Of a stretch of 64,000 nucleotides of DNA, positions 1-12,163 are shown one piece after another. A program made the translations under genes and the position numbers. The DNA comes from Peltaster fructicola (Eukaryota > Ascomycota > Dothideomycetes). Location: assembly GCA_001592805.2 (NCBI GenBank), contig CP051139.1, positions 3,534,001-3,598,000 on the forward strand, written 5' to 3'. Within the stretch, counting starts at the first letter, position 1; every line of letters starts with the position of its first letter. Below the pieces are notes generated by a model. The model did not search any database. It was not told the DNA's origin and saw only the letters and a list, made by a program, of their open reading frames with translations.

Positions 1-656
1 ACTTCGCCAACGTCGACCGGCTGTTCGCTACCGACTATCTTCCAACTGATCAGGACATCCTACGCGCACGCTTACGGACGACTGGCATCAGTGAAACTAT
101 CTTCGATACTGGCAATCTCACCTACAGGATGTTCGACGTCGGTGGTCAACGGTCCGAACGTAAGAAGTGGATACATGTCTTCGACAACGTCCAAGTCGTC
201 CTGTTTCTTGTTGCCATCAGTGGATATGATCATGTGCTGATCGAGGACCGCAACGGAGTAAGTTGTTTGCAGAGTTCTCAGGTCCACATAGTGCTAACTA
301 TCCATTAGAATCAAATGCACGAGGCGCTCATGCTGTTCGAGAGCATTGCCAACAGCAAGTACTTTGTCAAATCCGCACTGATACTTTTCCTCAACAAGAT
401 CGATCTGTTCAGAGACAAGGTGCTGAGTGGAACTTCACCAATCCGAGAGCACTTCCCAGACTATACTGGTGCAGACAAAGATGTCGAGGCAGGACAGGAG
501 TTCTTCTCCAAAAAGTTCAAGAATCTTGTGCGCGAACCAGCTAAAGAAGCGTATGTTCACTTCACCAACGCAACAGACACAACTCTCCTGGATAAGACCA
601 TGCAGAGTGTACAGGACATGATCGTACAGCGAAATCTCCAGAACCTGGTGCTTTGA
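1..656 (+). CDS. Heterotrimeric G-protein alpha subunit (5' partial)
   Basis: Only the C-terminal 200 residues are present. The exons are 3-257 and 309-656, with a 51 nt intron at 258-308 (GTAAGT donor, GCTAACT branch, TAG acceptor, phase 0). Visible motifs are switch I (RLRTTGI), switch II ([12 protein letters not shown]), the NKID guanine-specificity loop (LFLNKIDLF) and the TCAT-like loop, which here reads TNATDT instead of TCATDT. The protein ends NLQNLVL, so there is no cysteine four residues from the end and no pertussis-toxin-type site. The family couples seven-transmembrane receptors to effectors such as adenylate cyclase or MAPK cascades at the plasma membrane. The divergent C-terminus suggests it is not the Gi-like GNA-1 class, but I cannot assign the subgroup from this fragment. 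The family assignment is secure. Confidence 0.95.
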
Positions 657-1227
657 TCCGGTCTCACAGCTTCGAGGCTGGCAAAACACAAATATTGACC
701 AAAGGACGACATAGCTTGTCTCTATACACCCACAAACCATCTCGGTTCACGTCACCGTTCGACTTGGCTCGTGCTGCAGTCGACCTGACCCTAAAAGGGA
801 TGATATGTTTGACAACTTGTTCGAGCTCTATCAGTGAGCAACAACATAATCGGGGTGCCAGGCTTGAAAGGGCATCGCATAAAAACAGAGCTGCATTGTG
901 GATGAATCTGTGGAAAATAGACCCTGCTGGTATCGTGTTGGAAACAAGAGTGCAATAGGGCAGTGCCGTCCAGCAGGACGATAGATCTTCATCACTGATC
1001 AGTCAGCCTAGCATTAATGAAGTCATAGTTGAGTGCAACCAGGAAATAGACATGGCACAATCAAATGTGAATACAAGCTCATGTAAGATCCACCGCCTTC
1101 TACAGATTGATCTACAACGTCGACCGCGTCAGTGAGGTATACCATCTAAGAGGCATATCTCTTTCATGTGCACGACCAACTTCCTTCCTGATTCGGAGCC
1201 GCAGATATCCGTGCCAAGCCTCAGCCC
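657..1227. other. Intergenic region between G-alpha and SET gene
   Basis: This holds the G-alpha 3' UTR and the upstream region of the SET gene. A 101-codon open stretch at 653-958 overlaps the G-alpha stop, has no recognisable motif and is not called. I see no RNA gene or repeat. Confidence 0.6.
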
Positions 1228-2703
1228 ATGCACATCTACTCTCCTCCTTCGCGTACACGCAGGCACTGTCTTCGTATGATTAACGTCATGGACACACCGA
1301 TAAATATATTTGATTACTCGCCTACAAGGTCATCTCCGCTAGAAAACGAGCCAACGACTGCTGCCATCGAGACACTTTTTGAAGCGCTTGTAGCACAAAC
1401 CAAGGCTATCATGCGTTTTCCTTACGATCCGAAGCAATGGCTGGCTCGAGCGCGCACTCTGATCGATCTGGCTTATCCCGAGCTGGCCTGTGGCGATGCA
1501 TGGAAGGCAGAGCACTGCTGTCGCACGCTACTGCGGCAATACAACACCGCCGAACGCATTCGGCTTGGTGCCAACAGTGGTTTCTGGATGTTTGATCAGC
1601 AGGAGGCCTCACAGGATGAGCGCAAGGTGAACATGCAGCAGTTGTTGCTCACTCTGCAATCGACTGCCAGCACTCTGATAAGCTCGATCTGCGAAGGTCT
1701 CGGGGTCATTGAGATCGTGCCGCAGCCATATCCGTGGCTCGCCAGTCGTCATCGAACAAGATCTGAAGCATTACTACAGCAGATCAACCGTGAGTTGGTA
1801 GCCTCCCAGCCACTGGATACCCAAGATTGGCCATACTGCATAGTGAAGAGAGGAGCACATAATGTGCCTGGTTCTGAGTTTTCGGCAGACGAAGCGTTGG
1901 GTATCTTTGCCCAACGTGCCATACCAGCCGGGACAACGATCGTCAAAGACAAAGGTGAGATATGGGCCTGCACAGCCCCGACCTCCAAGGTATGGAGCAG
2001 GAGTCTGGGATATGTGTTCAAACATCCAAGTCCCTCCGCTCTGAATGACGACATGGAAACAGCGCTCCTGCATTGGATCAAGGACGTCGATCGTGTCGAC
2101 ACCGACAGAGCATTGCTGAGAATCCGCAGTCTGACGCGATGTGTTCGAGATGGTGTTTTACATCCGCTCGACCATACTGTTGTCGCACGTTTGCGTCCGG
2201 CCTATCGTAATGAAGAAAGCTTGCGCTTCTCACTAGAAGCTGATATCGTCCTTGCGAATAAAGCTCTATTGCAAGCTGGCATCGACATACTAGCCAACCA
2301 CAACTTCGATACCTGGGTACTGCTCACCATCGATGCTCGCCTGGATAACAATTGCTGGAGTGAGCCAAATGCACGCTGCCTGAGTTCTCTGTTTGCATTG
2401 TTTAACCATAGCTGCGAGCCAAATGTGGTATGGGAGCACCAGGACGACCACAGGATCGTCCACATGAGGGTGAATCGAGATATCGAGGTTGGCGAACAGC
2501 TATTCGTGCAGTACAATTCTTACCTAGACGACAGACCGGTCCGCGAGCGCCAACAAGCCTTACGTCGCTGGTTGACTGAGGACTGTGACTGCACGCGCTG
2601 TACACGAGAGATGGCAGCTGAGGTTGTGGTCCAGCCAGGCAGCACATATCAGGATGCTGAATGGAACTCTGGCGTCGTAGATCCGCCAGGATTGCTGTGG
2701 TAA
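1228..2703 (+). CDS. SET-domain protein (SMYD/SET5-like lysine methyltransferase family)
   Basis: This is an intronless 491-residue ORF. The C-terminal half carries a SET domain. The NHSCEPNV motif lies near residue 392, followed by a GEQLFVQYN segment that supplies the catalytic-tyrosine region, and then a cysteine cluster (CDCTRC) of post-SET type that would bind zinc. The N-terminal 180 residues are helical and could resemble a TPR-like arm, but no MYND zinc finger is visible. SET proteins transfer methyl groups from S-adenosylmethionine to lysine; SMYD/SET5-type members act on histones or non-histone proteins. The target here is unknown. ATG at 1228 is the first in frame, and a second Met at 1276 is possible. 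The gene is tail-to-tail with gamma-tubulin, 128 bp apart. Confidence 0.85.
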   Translation: MHIYSPPSRTRRHCLRMINVMDTPINIFDYSPTRSSPLENEPTTAAIETLFEALVAQTKAIMRFPYDPKQWLARARTLIDLAYPELACGDAWKAEHCCRTLLRQYNTAERIRLGANSGFWMFDQQEASQDERKVNMQQLLLTLQSTASTLISSICEGLGVIEIVPQPYPWLASRHRTRSEALLQQINRELVASQPLDTQDWPYCIVKRGAHNVPGSEFSADEALGIFAQRAIPAGTTIVKDKGEIWACTAPTSKVWSRSLGYVFKHPSPSALNDDMETALLHWIKDVDRVDTDRALLRIRSLTRCVRDGVLHPLDHTVVARLRPAYRNEESLRFSLEADIVLANKALLQAGIDILANHNFDTWVLLTIDARLDNNCWSEPNARCLSSLFALFNHSCEPNVVWEHQDDHRIVHMRVNRDIEVGEQLFVQYNSYLDDRPVRERQQALRRWLTEDCDCTRCTREMAAEVVVQPGSTYQDAEWNSGVVDPPGLLW

Positions 2704-2831
2704 CGAGAGCCATCCATCTCTGGCGCACATTGGGTCGCGTCGACGTGCGCCACGGAGAGTGCTTTAGGAAGCATGACTCTCAACATATATTCATCGTTGC
2801 ATCATATCCTCATTGCATCGTTATGACTACA

Positions 2832-4334
2832 TTAGCGGTCCCTGGGATTCTCGCCTCTCTGCTCGGCGCCGCCATCGATCTCTGCCTCGGGGCCTGTGAG
2901 GTAATCTGGTCTTTCAGCAGCCTCATACTCGGCAATCAAGTCCATTACGACTTCTCGAGCAGTATCAAATTCTCCAAGACCGTCCCTGAACGGTTCCTCG
3001 CGTTTGTACTGTTCCAGGAATGCATTTCGCTTGCGCAGACGATCGTATTGTGATACAATCCTTTTGAAAAGAGTCGCAATGCCGGTATGGTTGGCCAGCA
3101 TCAAGCCAGACACTCTTGGTGGAGCGTGAGCAGTATATGGTGGTGATAGATAGGGTGAGGTGCGAGTGAGTGCTACCTGCAAACTAGCCGGTCCCCAAGG
3201 GATGAAGTTTGCAAGTTGTCGCTCACGAATACGGAGCAGAGACTTGTGAACCTATATGTTGTCAGCAACCGTAGCATGTACTGTGGCAGATAGTCTCACG
3301 TCACTAGCTTCCACTTCGCCGCTGATGATGTTGAGGATGCTAATGTAGCAGCTGTTCTTGCCCGGGTTGGCGCTGACCATGCGGTTCTTCGGCTGCAACA
3401 GTCGTCTCATCACCTCTAACACAGTAGTCTTTCGCACAAGCTTGGCGGCGTCCACATTGTCGCCAGTGAATGGTGTGTAGCTGGTCTGTAGGAAATGACA
3501 GCGTGGGGTGGGGATCAAGCTGGCAATGATGCCAACCATATCGTTATGCATGTAGCCTGGGTATCGCAAGGTTGTGGTCGAGGCTGACATGACAGTGCTT
3601 ACCAGCTGGTTCGTCTGAGCAAACGAAGGCTCCTGAACATGCAGTGTATCTGCCGCGATACGTTCCAGTGCGCCATTATCCAGTACGACCACAGAGTCAG
3701 CATTCTCCGTCAATCTTCTCAGGGACAAGAGGGAGTTGTAGGGCTGGACGACAACGTCTCCTGCTGGGAAGACCGAGTATGTTTGTATGAGTTTCTTTGG
3801 GAAGCGATCGTTCAAGCGTTCGAGCAAGAACGATCCCAAACCAGATCCAGTTCCACCAGCTATGGAGTGCAGCAGCATGAAGCCCTCGAGGCTGTCACTG
3901 CCATCGGCCTCACGATCAATCATGTCCAGAACTTCATCTCTTACAGTCTCTCCCATGGCGTACCCAGCAGCCCAGTTATTTCCAGCTCCTGTGCCTTCTT
4001 TGTGCACGTAGGAATTCTCTGGGTTGTAGATGTGCTTGTATGGACCACTGAGGATGCTGTTGATCACCCGTGGCTCCAGGTCGAGCATTATAGCACGAGG
4101 TATGTAGCGAGTGTCGTCGGATTGGTAGAAGAAGACATCTTTGCGATCGCCTCCTTCGGTGGCATATGGTGCAAGGTTACCATCCTGGTTGATGCCGTGT
4201 TCTTGACAGAGCTTCTGCCAGAACTGTGAGCCAATAGAGTTACCACATTGGCCTGCTTGCAAGGTGATTATTTCTCTGATAAAGCATTAGTAGTCTGAGG
4301 TTATATGTACGATTGCTGGTCCTTACCGTGGCAT
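2832..4334 (-). CDS. mipA: Gamma-tubulin
   Basis: On the minus strand the exons are 4334-4327 (only ATG CCA CG), 4275-3300 and 3251-2832, giving 467 residues, the usual gamma-tubulin length. The introns are 51 nt (GTAAGG...CAG) and 48 nt (GTGAGA...TAG). The spliced N-terminus reads [15 protein letters not shown]. The tubulin signature GGTGSGLGS binds GTP, and the gamma-specific stretch [20 protein letters not shown] separates it from alpha and beta tubulins. The protein sits in the gamma-tubulin ring complex at the spindle pole body and nucleates microtubules. Splitting the start codon and two further residues into a tiny first exon is common in fungal tubulin genes. The symbol mipA follows Aspergillus usage. 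Confidence 0.97.
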
Positions 4335-5758
4335 GACGGACAGCAGAGTCGTGAGTGCATTGGTCGTTGTCTTGCAAGTGTTTGACTGGTGGCGTGATGT
4401 TTCTTGAGGTCATGAATCCTGTCAGATCACCATCGTGCTGCTCACACTCTATCGTAGATGATTGTCAATAATGAGACGCGATCCAATGGTGGGGCCATTT
4501 CCTAAAGAGAATAGCGCGTCACTGCTTGAACTCCTCCCTTGAAGTACATAGACACCACTCCCTTTTCCATACACCCCTACTGTCAGTGCTGCTGCTTCTC
4601 TGTATCGATCTCGCTACACCTGTCACAACTCTACCGCAATCAGTGATGTGAAGATGAGCTCAAAAGACTGGCTGCAAGGCACTGGCCGGCCCTGAAGCGT
4701 CCGACATGGTGTACATTCGTGGTTGTACTCTCCTGCAACCTTTCCGCCAAGACAAACCTGCATACAAGCCAAATCTAACAGCAGCAAGGATGATCTAGAT
4801 CTGCATTGCAGGGTGCAGCGACAGACAAGGTGTCGAAACTCACCTTCCATCCATCAGCTCTTTCTGTATTGTTCCCACCTATGTACCCTCCACCACAAGC
4901 GCTGCATTCAGTGCACACGATCACCTGAGTAACGCTGGACTGTAGTGTCTCGATCCTCTCTCTCGGTGGTTGTGATCAATGCCACGATTGTCTGCTTGTT
5001 GTCGGAGTGCACAGTCTTCATTCGGTTCGAGGCACAACTGCAGCTCTTCCCATGGCATGATATGCGAGTTGCATCCAGACCGCATCCTCCGCAATGATGG
5101 CATTCATTTGTGGTGGTTACAACAACCTTGGTAGCTCGGTTTTGTGCGTTGTCATTGTATCTTGGAATGGTTTCATCCGCGAGGCTCACATGCATATCAA
5201 TTCAAGTGCTTTATGCATGCCCATGCAAGGTGTGATGCGCTTTCGAACCTGATGACTGGGATGAGAAGGCTTGAACAGGAGCTGATATGTCATGTGTAAC
5301 CATCGTGTGAATGCTCCGGCTGACGGAGATCTTGCAACAACATGTACTGCAAGCACATCATGATGTATGTCATGCCTTCGCGGCAGCGGCATGGTCCGGC
5401 TCTCAATCAAGAGCGGAACCAGTTTCGCGCCGTACGGAGTAGAACTAGTCTCTCCAAGGCTGTCAACCTATGATTCCCCTTCATCATACATCATGAAGCA
5501 TTCGTGCTTACGGATTCCAATCTTGTTCTCAGCATACAACAGCTAAGTCGTCGGTGTAATCTCTCTTTCTATCTCATCTCACTTCTCGCCACGTATATTT
5601 GTCCACTCAGCAGTGCTTGGACTTATACCTTCCTGGTTCTGCCGCATAGTACCTACAGACACGGTCGCATGGTCGTGCGGGTGAATAGCGTTGGCAACAC
5701 CTCTCGTGAGCTCAGAAGATCCTTACTATTCTCGCTCGCCCACTACCAGCCATCGAGT
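4335..5758. other. Divergent intergenic region, gamma-tubulin / PGC1-like
   Basis: These 1.4 kb separate two divergently transcribed genes. Short open stretches occur on both strands, but none has homology I recognise. An in-frame extension of the downstream ORF reaches back to 5504 without an obviously real start. A pyrimidine-rich segment near 5557-5590 may mark the PGC1-like transcription start. I see no RNA gene or repeat. Confidence 0.5.
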
Positions 5759-6724
5759 ATGGCGACGACGCCCAAATTTACGTTCCCTGACTTCACTCAA
5801 GCCAAATACGATAGCAGCAAGAGGAAGCTACCTCAGTGTATAGCACACCGTGGATACAGAGCAGCATATCCTGAAAACACAATTCTTGCATTCCAGGCAG
5901 CGATCGATAACGGAGCACAAGCGATCGAGACGGACATACACATCACGAAAGATGAAACAGTAGTTCTCAGTCATGATCCCACCATGAAAAGATGTTTTGG
6001 TCGGCCAGAGAAGATCGTTGACTGTACATGGGAAGAGCTGCGAGATGTGAAGACCATACGGAAACCTCACGTGCCTATGCCACGCCTGCTAGATTTGCTG
6101 GACTTGCTATCAGAGCCCGGCCATGAGGAAGTATGGTGTTTGCTGGATATCAAAATGGACAACAACCCAGACGATGTCATGAGGCTCATTGCCCTGACCA
6201 TTGCGGCCCATTCATCTTCAAAACAGACCTGGAACACGCGGATAGTGCTCGGTATATGGGCAGCGAAATACCTACCGCTATGCCTCAAGTACTTGCCAGG
6301 CTTCCCTGTCATGCACATCGGCTTTTCGACGATATACGCCAGGCATTTCTTCGAGATCGACAATGTTGGCTTCAACATGTTGTTCCAAATGCTGGTGGCA
6401 CCCGGCGGTGTCAAGTTCATTCGTGAGGCTAAGCAGAAGTACCACAGGCAAGTTGTTGCATGGACAGTCAATACAGAGGATAGCATGCGGTGGTGCGTAC
6501 GGCATGGCTTGGACGGCGTGATCACAGATGATCCAAAGCTCTTCAATCAGGTCACAACTCTGACGCCAGACGGAACGACATCTGGACTGCTACCAATCAG
6601 TCTTCGGACAGTCTTCGACGTTGTCAGGATATACATCATGGTATTTGTGCTGTCCATTTTCTGGCGCAAGCGTTTCTTGCCAGTTGCGAGTCAAGACCTT
6701 GTCAAAGCTGAAGCAATCAAGTAG
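5759..6724 (+). CDS. PGC1: Glycerophosphodiester phosphodiesterase, Pgc1-like phosphatidylglycerol phospholipase C
   Basis: Starting at ATG 5759 gives 321 residues, equal to the length I recall for yeast Pgc1. The in-frame upstream extension to 5504 is low complexity and less likely. The GDPD signature is clear: CIAHRGYRAAYPENT with the catalytic His and Arg, then AIETDIHITKDETVVLSHD with metal-binding Glu/Asp and the second catalytic His. Near the C-terminus GLDGVITDDP closes the barrel. A single hydrophobic helix follows (residues about 285-310) with a basic flank, so the protein is tail-anchored. In yeast Pgc1 degrades phosphatidylglycerol to diacylglycerol on mitochondria, ER or lipid droplets. 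Function here is inferred from domain, length and tail anchor. Confidence 0.88.
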   Translation: MATTPKFTFPDFTQAKYDSSKRKLPQCIAHRGYRAAYPENTILAFQAAIDNGAQAIETDIHITKDETVVLSHDPTMKRCFGRPEKIVDCTWEELRDVKTIRKPHVPMPRLLDLLDLLSEPGHEEVWCLLDIKMDNNPDDVMRLIALTIAAHSSSKQTWNTRIVLGIWAAKYLPLCLKYLPGFPVMHIGFSTIYARHFFEIDNVGFNMLFQMLVAPGGVKFIREAKQKYHRQVVAWTVNTEDSMRWCVRHGLDGVITDDPKLFNQVTTLTPDGTTSGLLPISLRTVFDVVRIYIMVFVLSIFWRKRFLPVASQDLVKAEAIK

Positions 6725-7218
6725 ACAAACAATCGAATGCCGTCGTCAGACTATCGTGGGTGTGAGGCAAATGCTGCAGTGGGAAGAACAACGGCCAGCA
6801 CGCCTGTACATGCAAGTCATCGACCAGGATACATCAAAGGTACTCGTAATTTTTGCTGTTGCTCGTCTTCAGAAATTTAGCTTCGGCGATGTTCCTGAAT
6901 GGGCAACGAACAACCATATACATTATAGACATGACAATTAAGCAATTGCACGACATCTTACCACATCCGACGTCGATCTGTTCTCGGCAGGGTTTTCCGC
7001 ACGTCGATTGAATGAACAGAAGTACAAGCATAATTAGGCATACAGTGTCAAGCGTGTGCCTCACGAATCGACAGCCTCAGCTTTACGCATTGCCTTGCGG
7101 CCTGCTACGATCCCTCAGCCATCTCGCGCCTCTTAGACAATCCTCATACGATAGAAATACTCCACGCGCCTTTAGGCTTCTGCTCACCAGAACCCTCTCC
7201 ACGACAGTGTGTAACACA
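6725..7218. other. Intergenic region between PGC1-like and NMA111
   Basis: The genes are head-to-tail. The NMA111 reading frame stays open back to 7012, and that part (7012-7218) is probably 5' leader. No other feature was seen. Confidence 0.5.
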
Positions 7219-10200
7219 ATGGAGAACGGCACTTCTAAACGAAAAGATCCCCCTTCAAACGCATCGGATCGGCCTCTCAAGCAGGCCAGGAGTTATTTGA
7301 CGCCACAAACACAAGCTGGAGAAGTCACGAACGGCTCTTCGACGGCAGATTCTTTGGAGGACTTGATCGACGACGACTATTCATGCTCAGACGCCTCAGC
7401 AGACGGTGGGCCACAATTTCCAGCAGCAACGGTCAGCGAGACACCAGAGTGGCAAGCTACAATAGAAAGAGTCGTGAGCAATGTTGTCAGCATACACTTC
7501 TGTCAGACTGCGCCGTTTGATACAGAGCCTGCGCTGTCAAGCGAAGCTACTGGCTTCATAGTCGATGCAAAGCGAGGGTATATTCTCACGAACCGACATG
7601 TCGTTGGATCTGGACCTTTCTGGGGATACTGTATCTTTGACAACCACGAGGAGTGTGATGTCCGTCCAGTCTACCGTGATCCGGTGCACGACTTCGGTAT
7701 CCTGCGATTCGATCCAAAAGCTGTCAAGTACATGCAGTTGGCGCAGCTCGAGCTACGACCGGACCTCGCAAAAGTCGGAGTAGAGATACGAGTGGTCGGT
7801 AATGATGCTGGTGAGAAGCTCAGTATCTTGTCAGGTGTCATATCACGTATGGACAGGAACGTGCCTGAGTACGGCGAGGGTTACAGTGACTTTAACACCA
7901 ACTACATCCAAGCTGCAGCAAGTGCTTCCGGTGGCTCCTCAGGCTCGCCTGTCGTCAACATCGATGGCTTTGCTGTTGCCCTGCAAGCTGGTGGACGATC
8001 GGATGGAGCTGCGACCGACTACTTCTTACCTCTTGATCGTCCTCTACGCGCGCTACAATGCATAAGAGCAGACAAGCCCGTGACACGAGGCGATGTCCAG
8101 GTGCAATTTCTCATCAAAGCCTTCGATGAGTGTCGTCGACTTGGTTTAACCGCAGATTGGGAGGCAGAGGTTCGACAAACATTTCCCAAGGAGACGGGGA
8201 TGCTTGTGGCTGAGATTGTCCTGCCAGATGGTCCTGCACACGGCAAGCTCGAAGAAGGCGACATTCTTCTGAAAGTGAATGATGAGCTTCTGACGCAATT
8301 CACCAGACTAGATGCCATACTCGATGACAGTGTTGGTGGAAAGGTCAAGCTCTTGATTCAAAGGAGTGGACAGAACCAAGAGGTTGACATCGAGGTAGGC
8401 GACCTGCATGCCATCACACCTGATCGATATGTGACTGTCGGCGGAGCATCCTTTCACGACCTCTCGTACCAACAAGCTCGCTTCTTCGCAGTATCACTGA
8501 AGAATGCTGGTGCATACTGCTGTGATGCAGCAGGATCTTTCCGTTTCGATGGCACTGAGTATGGCTGGCTTGTTCAATCGGTCGACAACAAGCCGACTCC
8601 TAGCCTCGACGCCTTCGTCAATGTTGTCAAAGCAATACCTGACAGAAGTAGGGTTGTTGTCACTTACAAGCACTTGCGCGATATGCATACTGTGAACACA
8701 GGCATCGTGTTTATGGATCGACATTGGAACAAGAGCATACGAATGGCCGTGCGCAATGACGAGACTGGACTATGGGACTTTACAGATCTTGCGGATCCGG
8801 TCCCAGCAATTGCTGAGATTCCTCGAAAGGCAGCGTTCGTCACAATGGAAGGTACACAATATCCGATGGCTGCAGATGTCGTTCGCTCGTTTGTGCGGGT
8901 CAGTGCAATTATGCCTATACGCATTGATGGCTATCCAAGAACCAGGAAGACGGCTTTCGGTTTGGTTATTGATGCCGAGAAAGGACTCGTCCTTGTCAGC
9001 CGCGCAATCGTGCCCTATGATCTATGTGATCTCAGCATCTGCATCGCCGACAGTATTATCGTGAGTGGCAAGGTTGTCTTCATGCACCCGTTGCAGAACT
9101 ACACCATTGTGCAGTATGACCCTGCACTTGTACAAGCACCGGTAAAGACTGCCATGCTGGCCACACGGCCGATGAAGCAAGGTGAGAGCACCATCTTCTT
9201 TGGGTTCAATCAAAACTTCCGACCTGTGATCGCCAAGACGACCGTCACAGACATTACCACTGTTGGCATACCTAGCAGCACTGCTTCGCCTCGCTATAGA
9301 GCTGTCAATCTCGATGCGATCACAGTCGATACAAATCTGAGCGGTCAATGTGGTAGTGGAGTACTGGTTGCGGAGGACGGTACGGTACAGGCTGTCTGGC
9401 TCACCTACCTAGGCGAGCGCGCTGCATCGACTGGTAAGGACGTCGAGTACTATCTCGGATTCGCAACTCCTGCACTGCTGCCAGTGATCGAGCAGATCAA
9501 GGGCGGCGAGCGCCCAGATCTGCGCATCCTCAACCTGGAGAACCAGACAGTGCAAATGGCGCAGGCACGACTTATGGGTGTCGGTGAAGAATGGCTCGAA
9601 CGAGTACAGCGTGAGGACCCAGAACGACATCAGCTATTTATGGTCCGTAAGGTCGATGCTGGTCACGTCAACGGCCTTGTGGAAGGCGATATCATTCTCA
9701 CTTTGAACGACCGACTCATCACACGGATGTCCGACTTCGACATCATGTATGATAACGTTGTTCTGGATGCTGTTGTCGTTCGACAGAAGCAAGTCATGCA
9801 ACTGCAGGTTACCACAGTGCCAACATCCAGCCTGGAGACAGATCGTATTGTGGTCTTCTGCGGCGCCGTTCTCCACAGACCTCACCACGCCGTACGTCAG
9901 CAAATATCAAAGATTCACTCCGATGTGTATATCAGTGGTAGGATTCGAGGCTCACCAGCGTACATGTATGGGTTGTCTTCAACGCACTTCATCATGGCTG
10001 TCAATGCTGTGCCGACACCAGATCTGGCCACATTCGTTGCTGAGACCAGCAAGATCCCAGACAATACTTATTTCCGCCTCAAGCTTATGACATTTGACAA
10101 CGTTCCTTGGGTGGCCACCTTGAAGAAGAACGAGCACTACTTTCCCACTGTGGAGTTCGTCAAGGATGCCAACGAGGCAGAAGGATGGCGTCGCATCAAA

Positions 10201-10287
10201 TACGAGGATGGAAAGGTTGAGAAGGGCATTGGTGAGGTACCTCAAGCGAACGATAACGCGGCCGCCGAGGGTGTAGAAGCCGACTGA
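7219..10287 (+). CDS. NMA111: Nuclear HtrA-like serine protease Nma111
   Basis: The protein has 1022 residues, intronless, starting at [10 protein letters not shown]; the frame is open upstream to 7012, but this start matches the family. A basic KRK...KQAR stretch right after it looks like a nuclear localisation signal. It has the double-cassette layout of Nma111: trypsin-like domain, PDZ domains, then a second degenerate protease half and more PDZ. The catalytic triad is visible in the first half: His127 (TNRHVV), Asp158 (VHDFGIL) and Ser241 (GGSSGSPV). The second half keeps the fold ([10 protein letters not shown]) but lacks an obvious triad. Yeast Nma111 cleaves the inhibitor Bir1 and is linked to apoptosis-like death and heat tolerance. 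It is tail-to-tail with the next gene, 114 bp apart. Confidence 0.95.
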   Translation: MENGTSKRKDPPSNASDRPLKQARSYLTPQTQAGEVTNGSSTADSLEDLIDDDYSCSDASADGGPQFPAATVSETPEWQATIERVVSNVVSIHFCQTAPFDTEPALSSEATGFIVDAKRGYILTNRHVVGSGPFWGYCIFDNHEECDVRPVYRDPVHDFGILRFDPKAVKYMQLAQLELRPDLAKVGVEIRVVGNDAGEKLSILSGVISRMDRNVPEYGEGYSDFNTNYIQAAASASGGSSGSPVVNIDGFAVALQAGGRSDGAATDYFLPLDRPLRALQCIRADKPVTRGDVQVQFLIKAFDECRRLGLTADWEAEVRQTFPKETGMLVAEIVLPDGPAHGKLEEGDILLKVNDELLTQFTRLDAILDDSVGGKVKLLIQRSGQNQEVDIEVGDLHAITPDRYVTVGGASFHDLSYQQARFFAVSLKNAGAYCCDAAGSFRFDGTEYGWLVQSVDNKPTPSLDAFVNVVKAIPDRSRVVVTYKHLRDMHTVNTGIVFMDRHWNKSIRMAVRNDETGLWDFTDLADPVPAIAEIPRKAAFVTMEGTQYPMAADVVRSFVRVSAIMPIRIDGYPRTRKTAFGLVIDAEKGLVLVSRAIVPYDLCDLSICIADSIIVSGKVVFMHPLQNYTIVQYDPALVQAPVKTAMLATRPMKQGESTIFFGFNQNFRPVIAKTTVTDITTVGIPSSTASPRYRAVNLDAITVDTNLSGQCGSGVLVAEDGTVQAVWLTYLGERAASTGKDVEYYLGFATPALLPVIEQIKGGERPDLRILNLENQTVQMAQARLMGVGEEWLERVQREDPERHQLFMVRKVDAGHVNGLVEGDIILTLNDRLITRMSDFDIMYDNVVLDAVVVRQKQVMQLQVTTVPTSSLETDRIVVFCGAVLHRPHHAVRQQISKIHSDVYISGRIRGSPAYMYGLSSTHFIMAVNAVPTPDLATFVAETSKIPDNTYFRLKLMTFDNVPWVATLKKNEHYFPTVEFVKDANEAEGWRRIKYEDGKVEKGIGEVPQANDNAAAEGVEAD

Positions 10288-10401
10288 GAAGGCCAACCTG
10301 TCTCGCAGTGTTCATGTGCAGCATAGCGTGGGTTTTCAGCGTTGGCTAGTTTTGTCGTGCCATGTATAGATGAATATGTAACAACACTAGACTCGAGCAG
10401 C

Positions 10402-11601
10402 TCATGCATCGAATAGCGCCTTACGTGTGTCGTAGGCATATTTAAGATCGAGATGCCAGTAATTAGCAGTGGTTGCCTTGGCCACCAACCATGCCTCATC
10501 AAGTGCTTTGACGACTTCTTCAGGAAGAGGACCTTTCTCAAGATCTTTGATGTTGCCTTCAAGCTGTTGCTCGTTACTGACACCAATGATAACGCCATCA
10601 TTGCCACCGTCCTTGATATTGAGGTCCGAATGATGCAATATCCAGCGGAAAGCAGTCTCGAGCAAAGTGAGGTTGTGCTTCTGAACGACAGGCTCGATAA
10701 TGGCGAGGGCATCGAATGTGGCATCCTTGAAGTAACGCTTTCGATACATGCCGCCCATTTCTGTTGGCATACGTCAGTCTTGTTGACGCACTGAGTCACC
10801 AGAGATCAACTTACTGCCAAAACCCTCGCTGAAGCGACCGTCTTCAGGCACATCTGAAGTCTTGTACTTGCCGCTGAAAAGACCACCTGCAACAGGGTTG
10901 TACACGACAATGTCTAGACCATACCTTCGACATGCCGGGATCAATTCCGCCTCAATGCTGCGAGTGATAGCGTTGTACATGCCTTGATGATTGCGTTAGT
11001 CGGTTAGGCCATATAGGGAGAGAGTTGCTGGCATACCTTGATAGACGGTTGGTCTTACCCAGCCATTGTATTTGCAGTGCATGACTACCTCAGCGACCTC
11101 GAATGCTGTGAAGTTACTCAGACCGAGCTGCACAAACTTGCCCTGCTTGTGCAAATCGTTGAGTTTCTGCAACGTCTGTTGAAATGGTGTTGCTCGATCA
11201 GCAGCATGAAGATAGAAGATGTCGACACAGTCTGTGCCGAGCTCTTTGAGAGACTCATTCAGCTTCTGCTCAACGATCTCTGCCTGATGCGCTCCAGCTT
11301 CGTGAGGATACCACTTGGTGGCAAGGGTTAGTCCTCGGTCCTTCCACTTCGCGTCTCGAGTGAAAGCTTCTTGTTTGCCGCCAACATACACACGGGCTGT
11401 GTCGATCTCGTTATAGCCAGCACCTTGAAAGCGGTCTAAGATCTTGTTGTAGTCGTCCAGCGACGTGATACGTGCTCCTGACTCCTTGTCCGGGCTTCAT
11501 GTGTCAATTGATGCATTCTCAGTGGGCAAATAATCGACATACCCAAAGGTCATTGTGCCCAGGATCACCCTGGGCTTTCCAGTCTGCGTGAGAAGAGGCA
11601 T
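10402..11601 (-). CDS. Aldo/keto reductase, AKR7 (aflatoxin aldehyde reductase)-like
   Basis: Minus-strand exons are 11601-11543, 11494-11037, 10982-10815 and 10760-10402, giving 347 residues with introns of 48, 54 and 54 nt. Phases are consistent across all three joins. The start reads MPLLTQTGKPRVILGTMTFG. The AKR tetrad is visible: Asp and Tyr in NEIDTARVY, Lys in ATKWYP and His in FYLHAADR. The segment YGLDIVVYNPVAGGLFSGKY is typical of AKR7. Such enzymes reduce aldehydes with NADPH in the cytosol and detoxify dicarbonyls. The real substrate cannot be read from sequence. The gene shares an upstream region with the divergent transporter at 12164. Confidence 0.93.
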
Positions 11602-12163
11602 AATGTCTGACGGGGGAGTGGTGAGAGCAGTCGGAGTGAGACTTGAGAAGAGAAGAGAGCTGTGAAGTAGTTGCCTACCTATTACACATCATCTCGGATA
11701 TGTGATGCCAGAGTGGGGTTGTCAAGCAATGCGAGTGACGTGACCGGTATGTGTGCTGCTGTGACTGGGTTCGAGAGATCTCGAGAAGTCGCCCCTCGCG
11801 CACACATGCACATGGCGTTGCTGCGTTGCGGGACTAAACGCGAATGAAGCATGGCTTTTGAGACCTGCAGGATGCACATGAACAGGTATGGATGGTGTTG
11901 AGTCAGGCTCTCACGCGACAATCGAGACTGACTGGAACAACAGCGCGTCTGCTCAGGGACAGCTGTCTGCGTCATCTGAAACCACATCATTCAAATGAGC
12001 CACAACTTCTACGCATCGTTCAATGACCACCTTTTGTTCACGGTTCAAGGCTCTCGCCACCTTCCTAGCATAAAAAGCACTTTGCCAACGTCCCATAGCG
12101 ATCGGGCGAACAACAATCGATCAGCGAGCACCAATACATCGATGCTTCGCATAAGCCGCATGC
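11602..12163. other. Divergent promoter region, aldo/keto reductase / DMT transporter
   Basis: The 562 bp lie between two divergent starts. A GAGATCTC palindrome occurs near 11771, too common to call a site. No coding potential was recognised. Confidence 0.45.

Noticed and set aside
653-958. 101-codon open frame after the G-alpha stop
   Set aside because: It overlaps the G-alpha 3' end and has no motif; likely 3' UTR.
5020-5060. GGTTCGAGG resembling a tRNA B box
   Set aside because: No A box or cloverleaf arms can be formed around it.
11760-11790. GGGTTCGAGAGATCTCGAG resembling a tRNA T-arm or an operator palindrome
   Set aside because: No tRNA body is present, and the palindromic core (GAGATCTC) is short and common.
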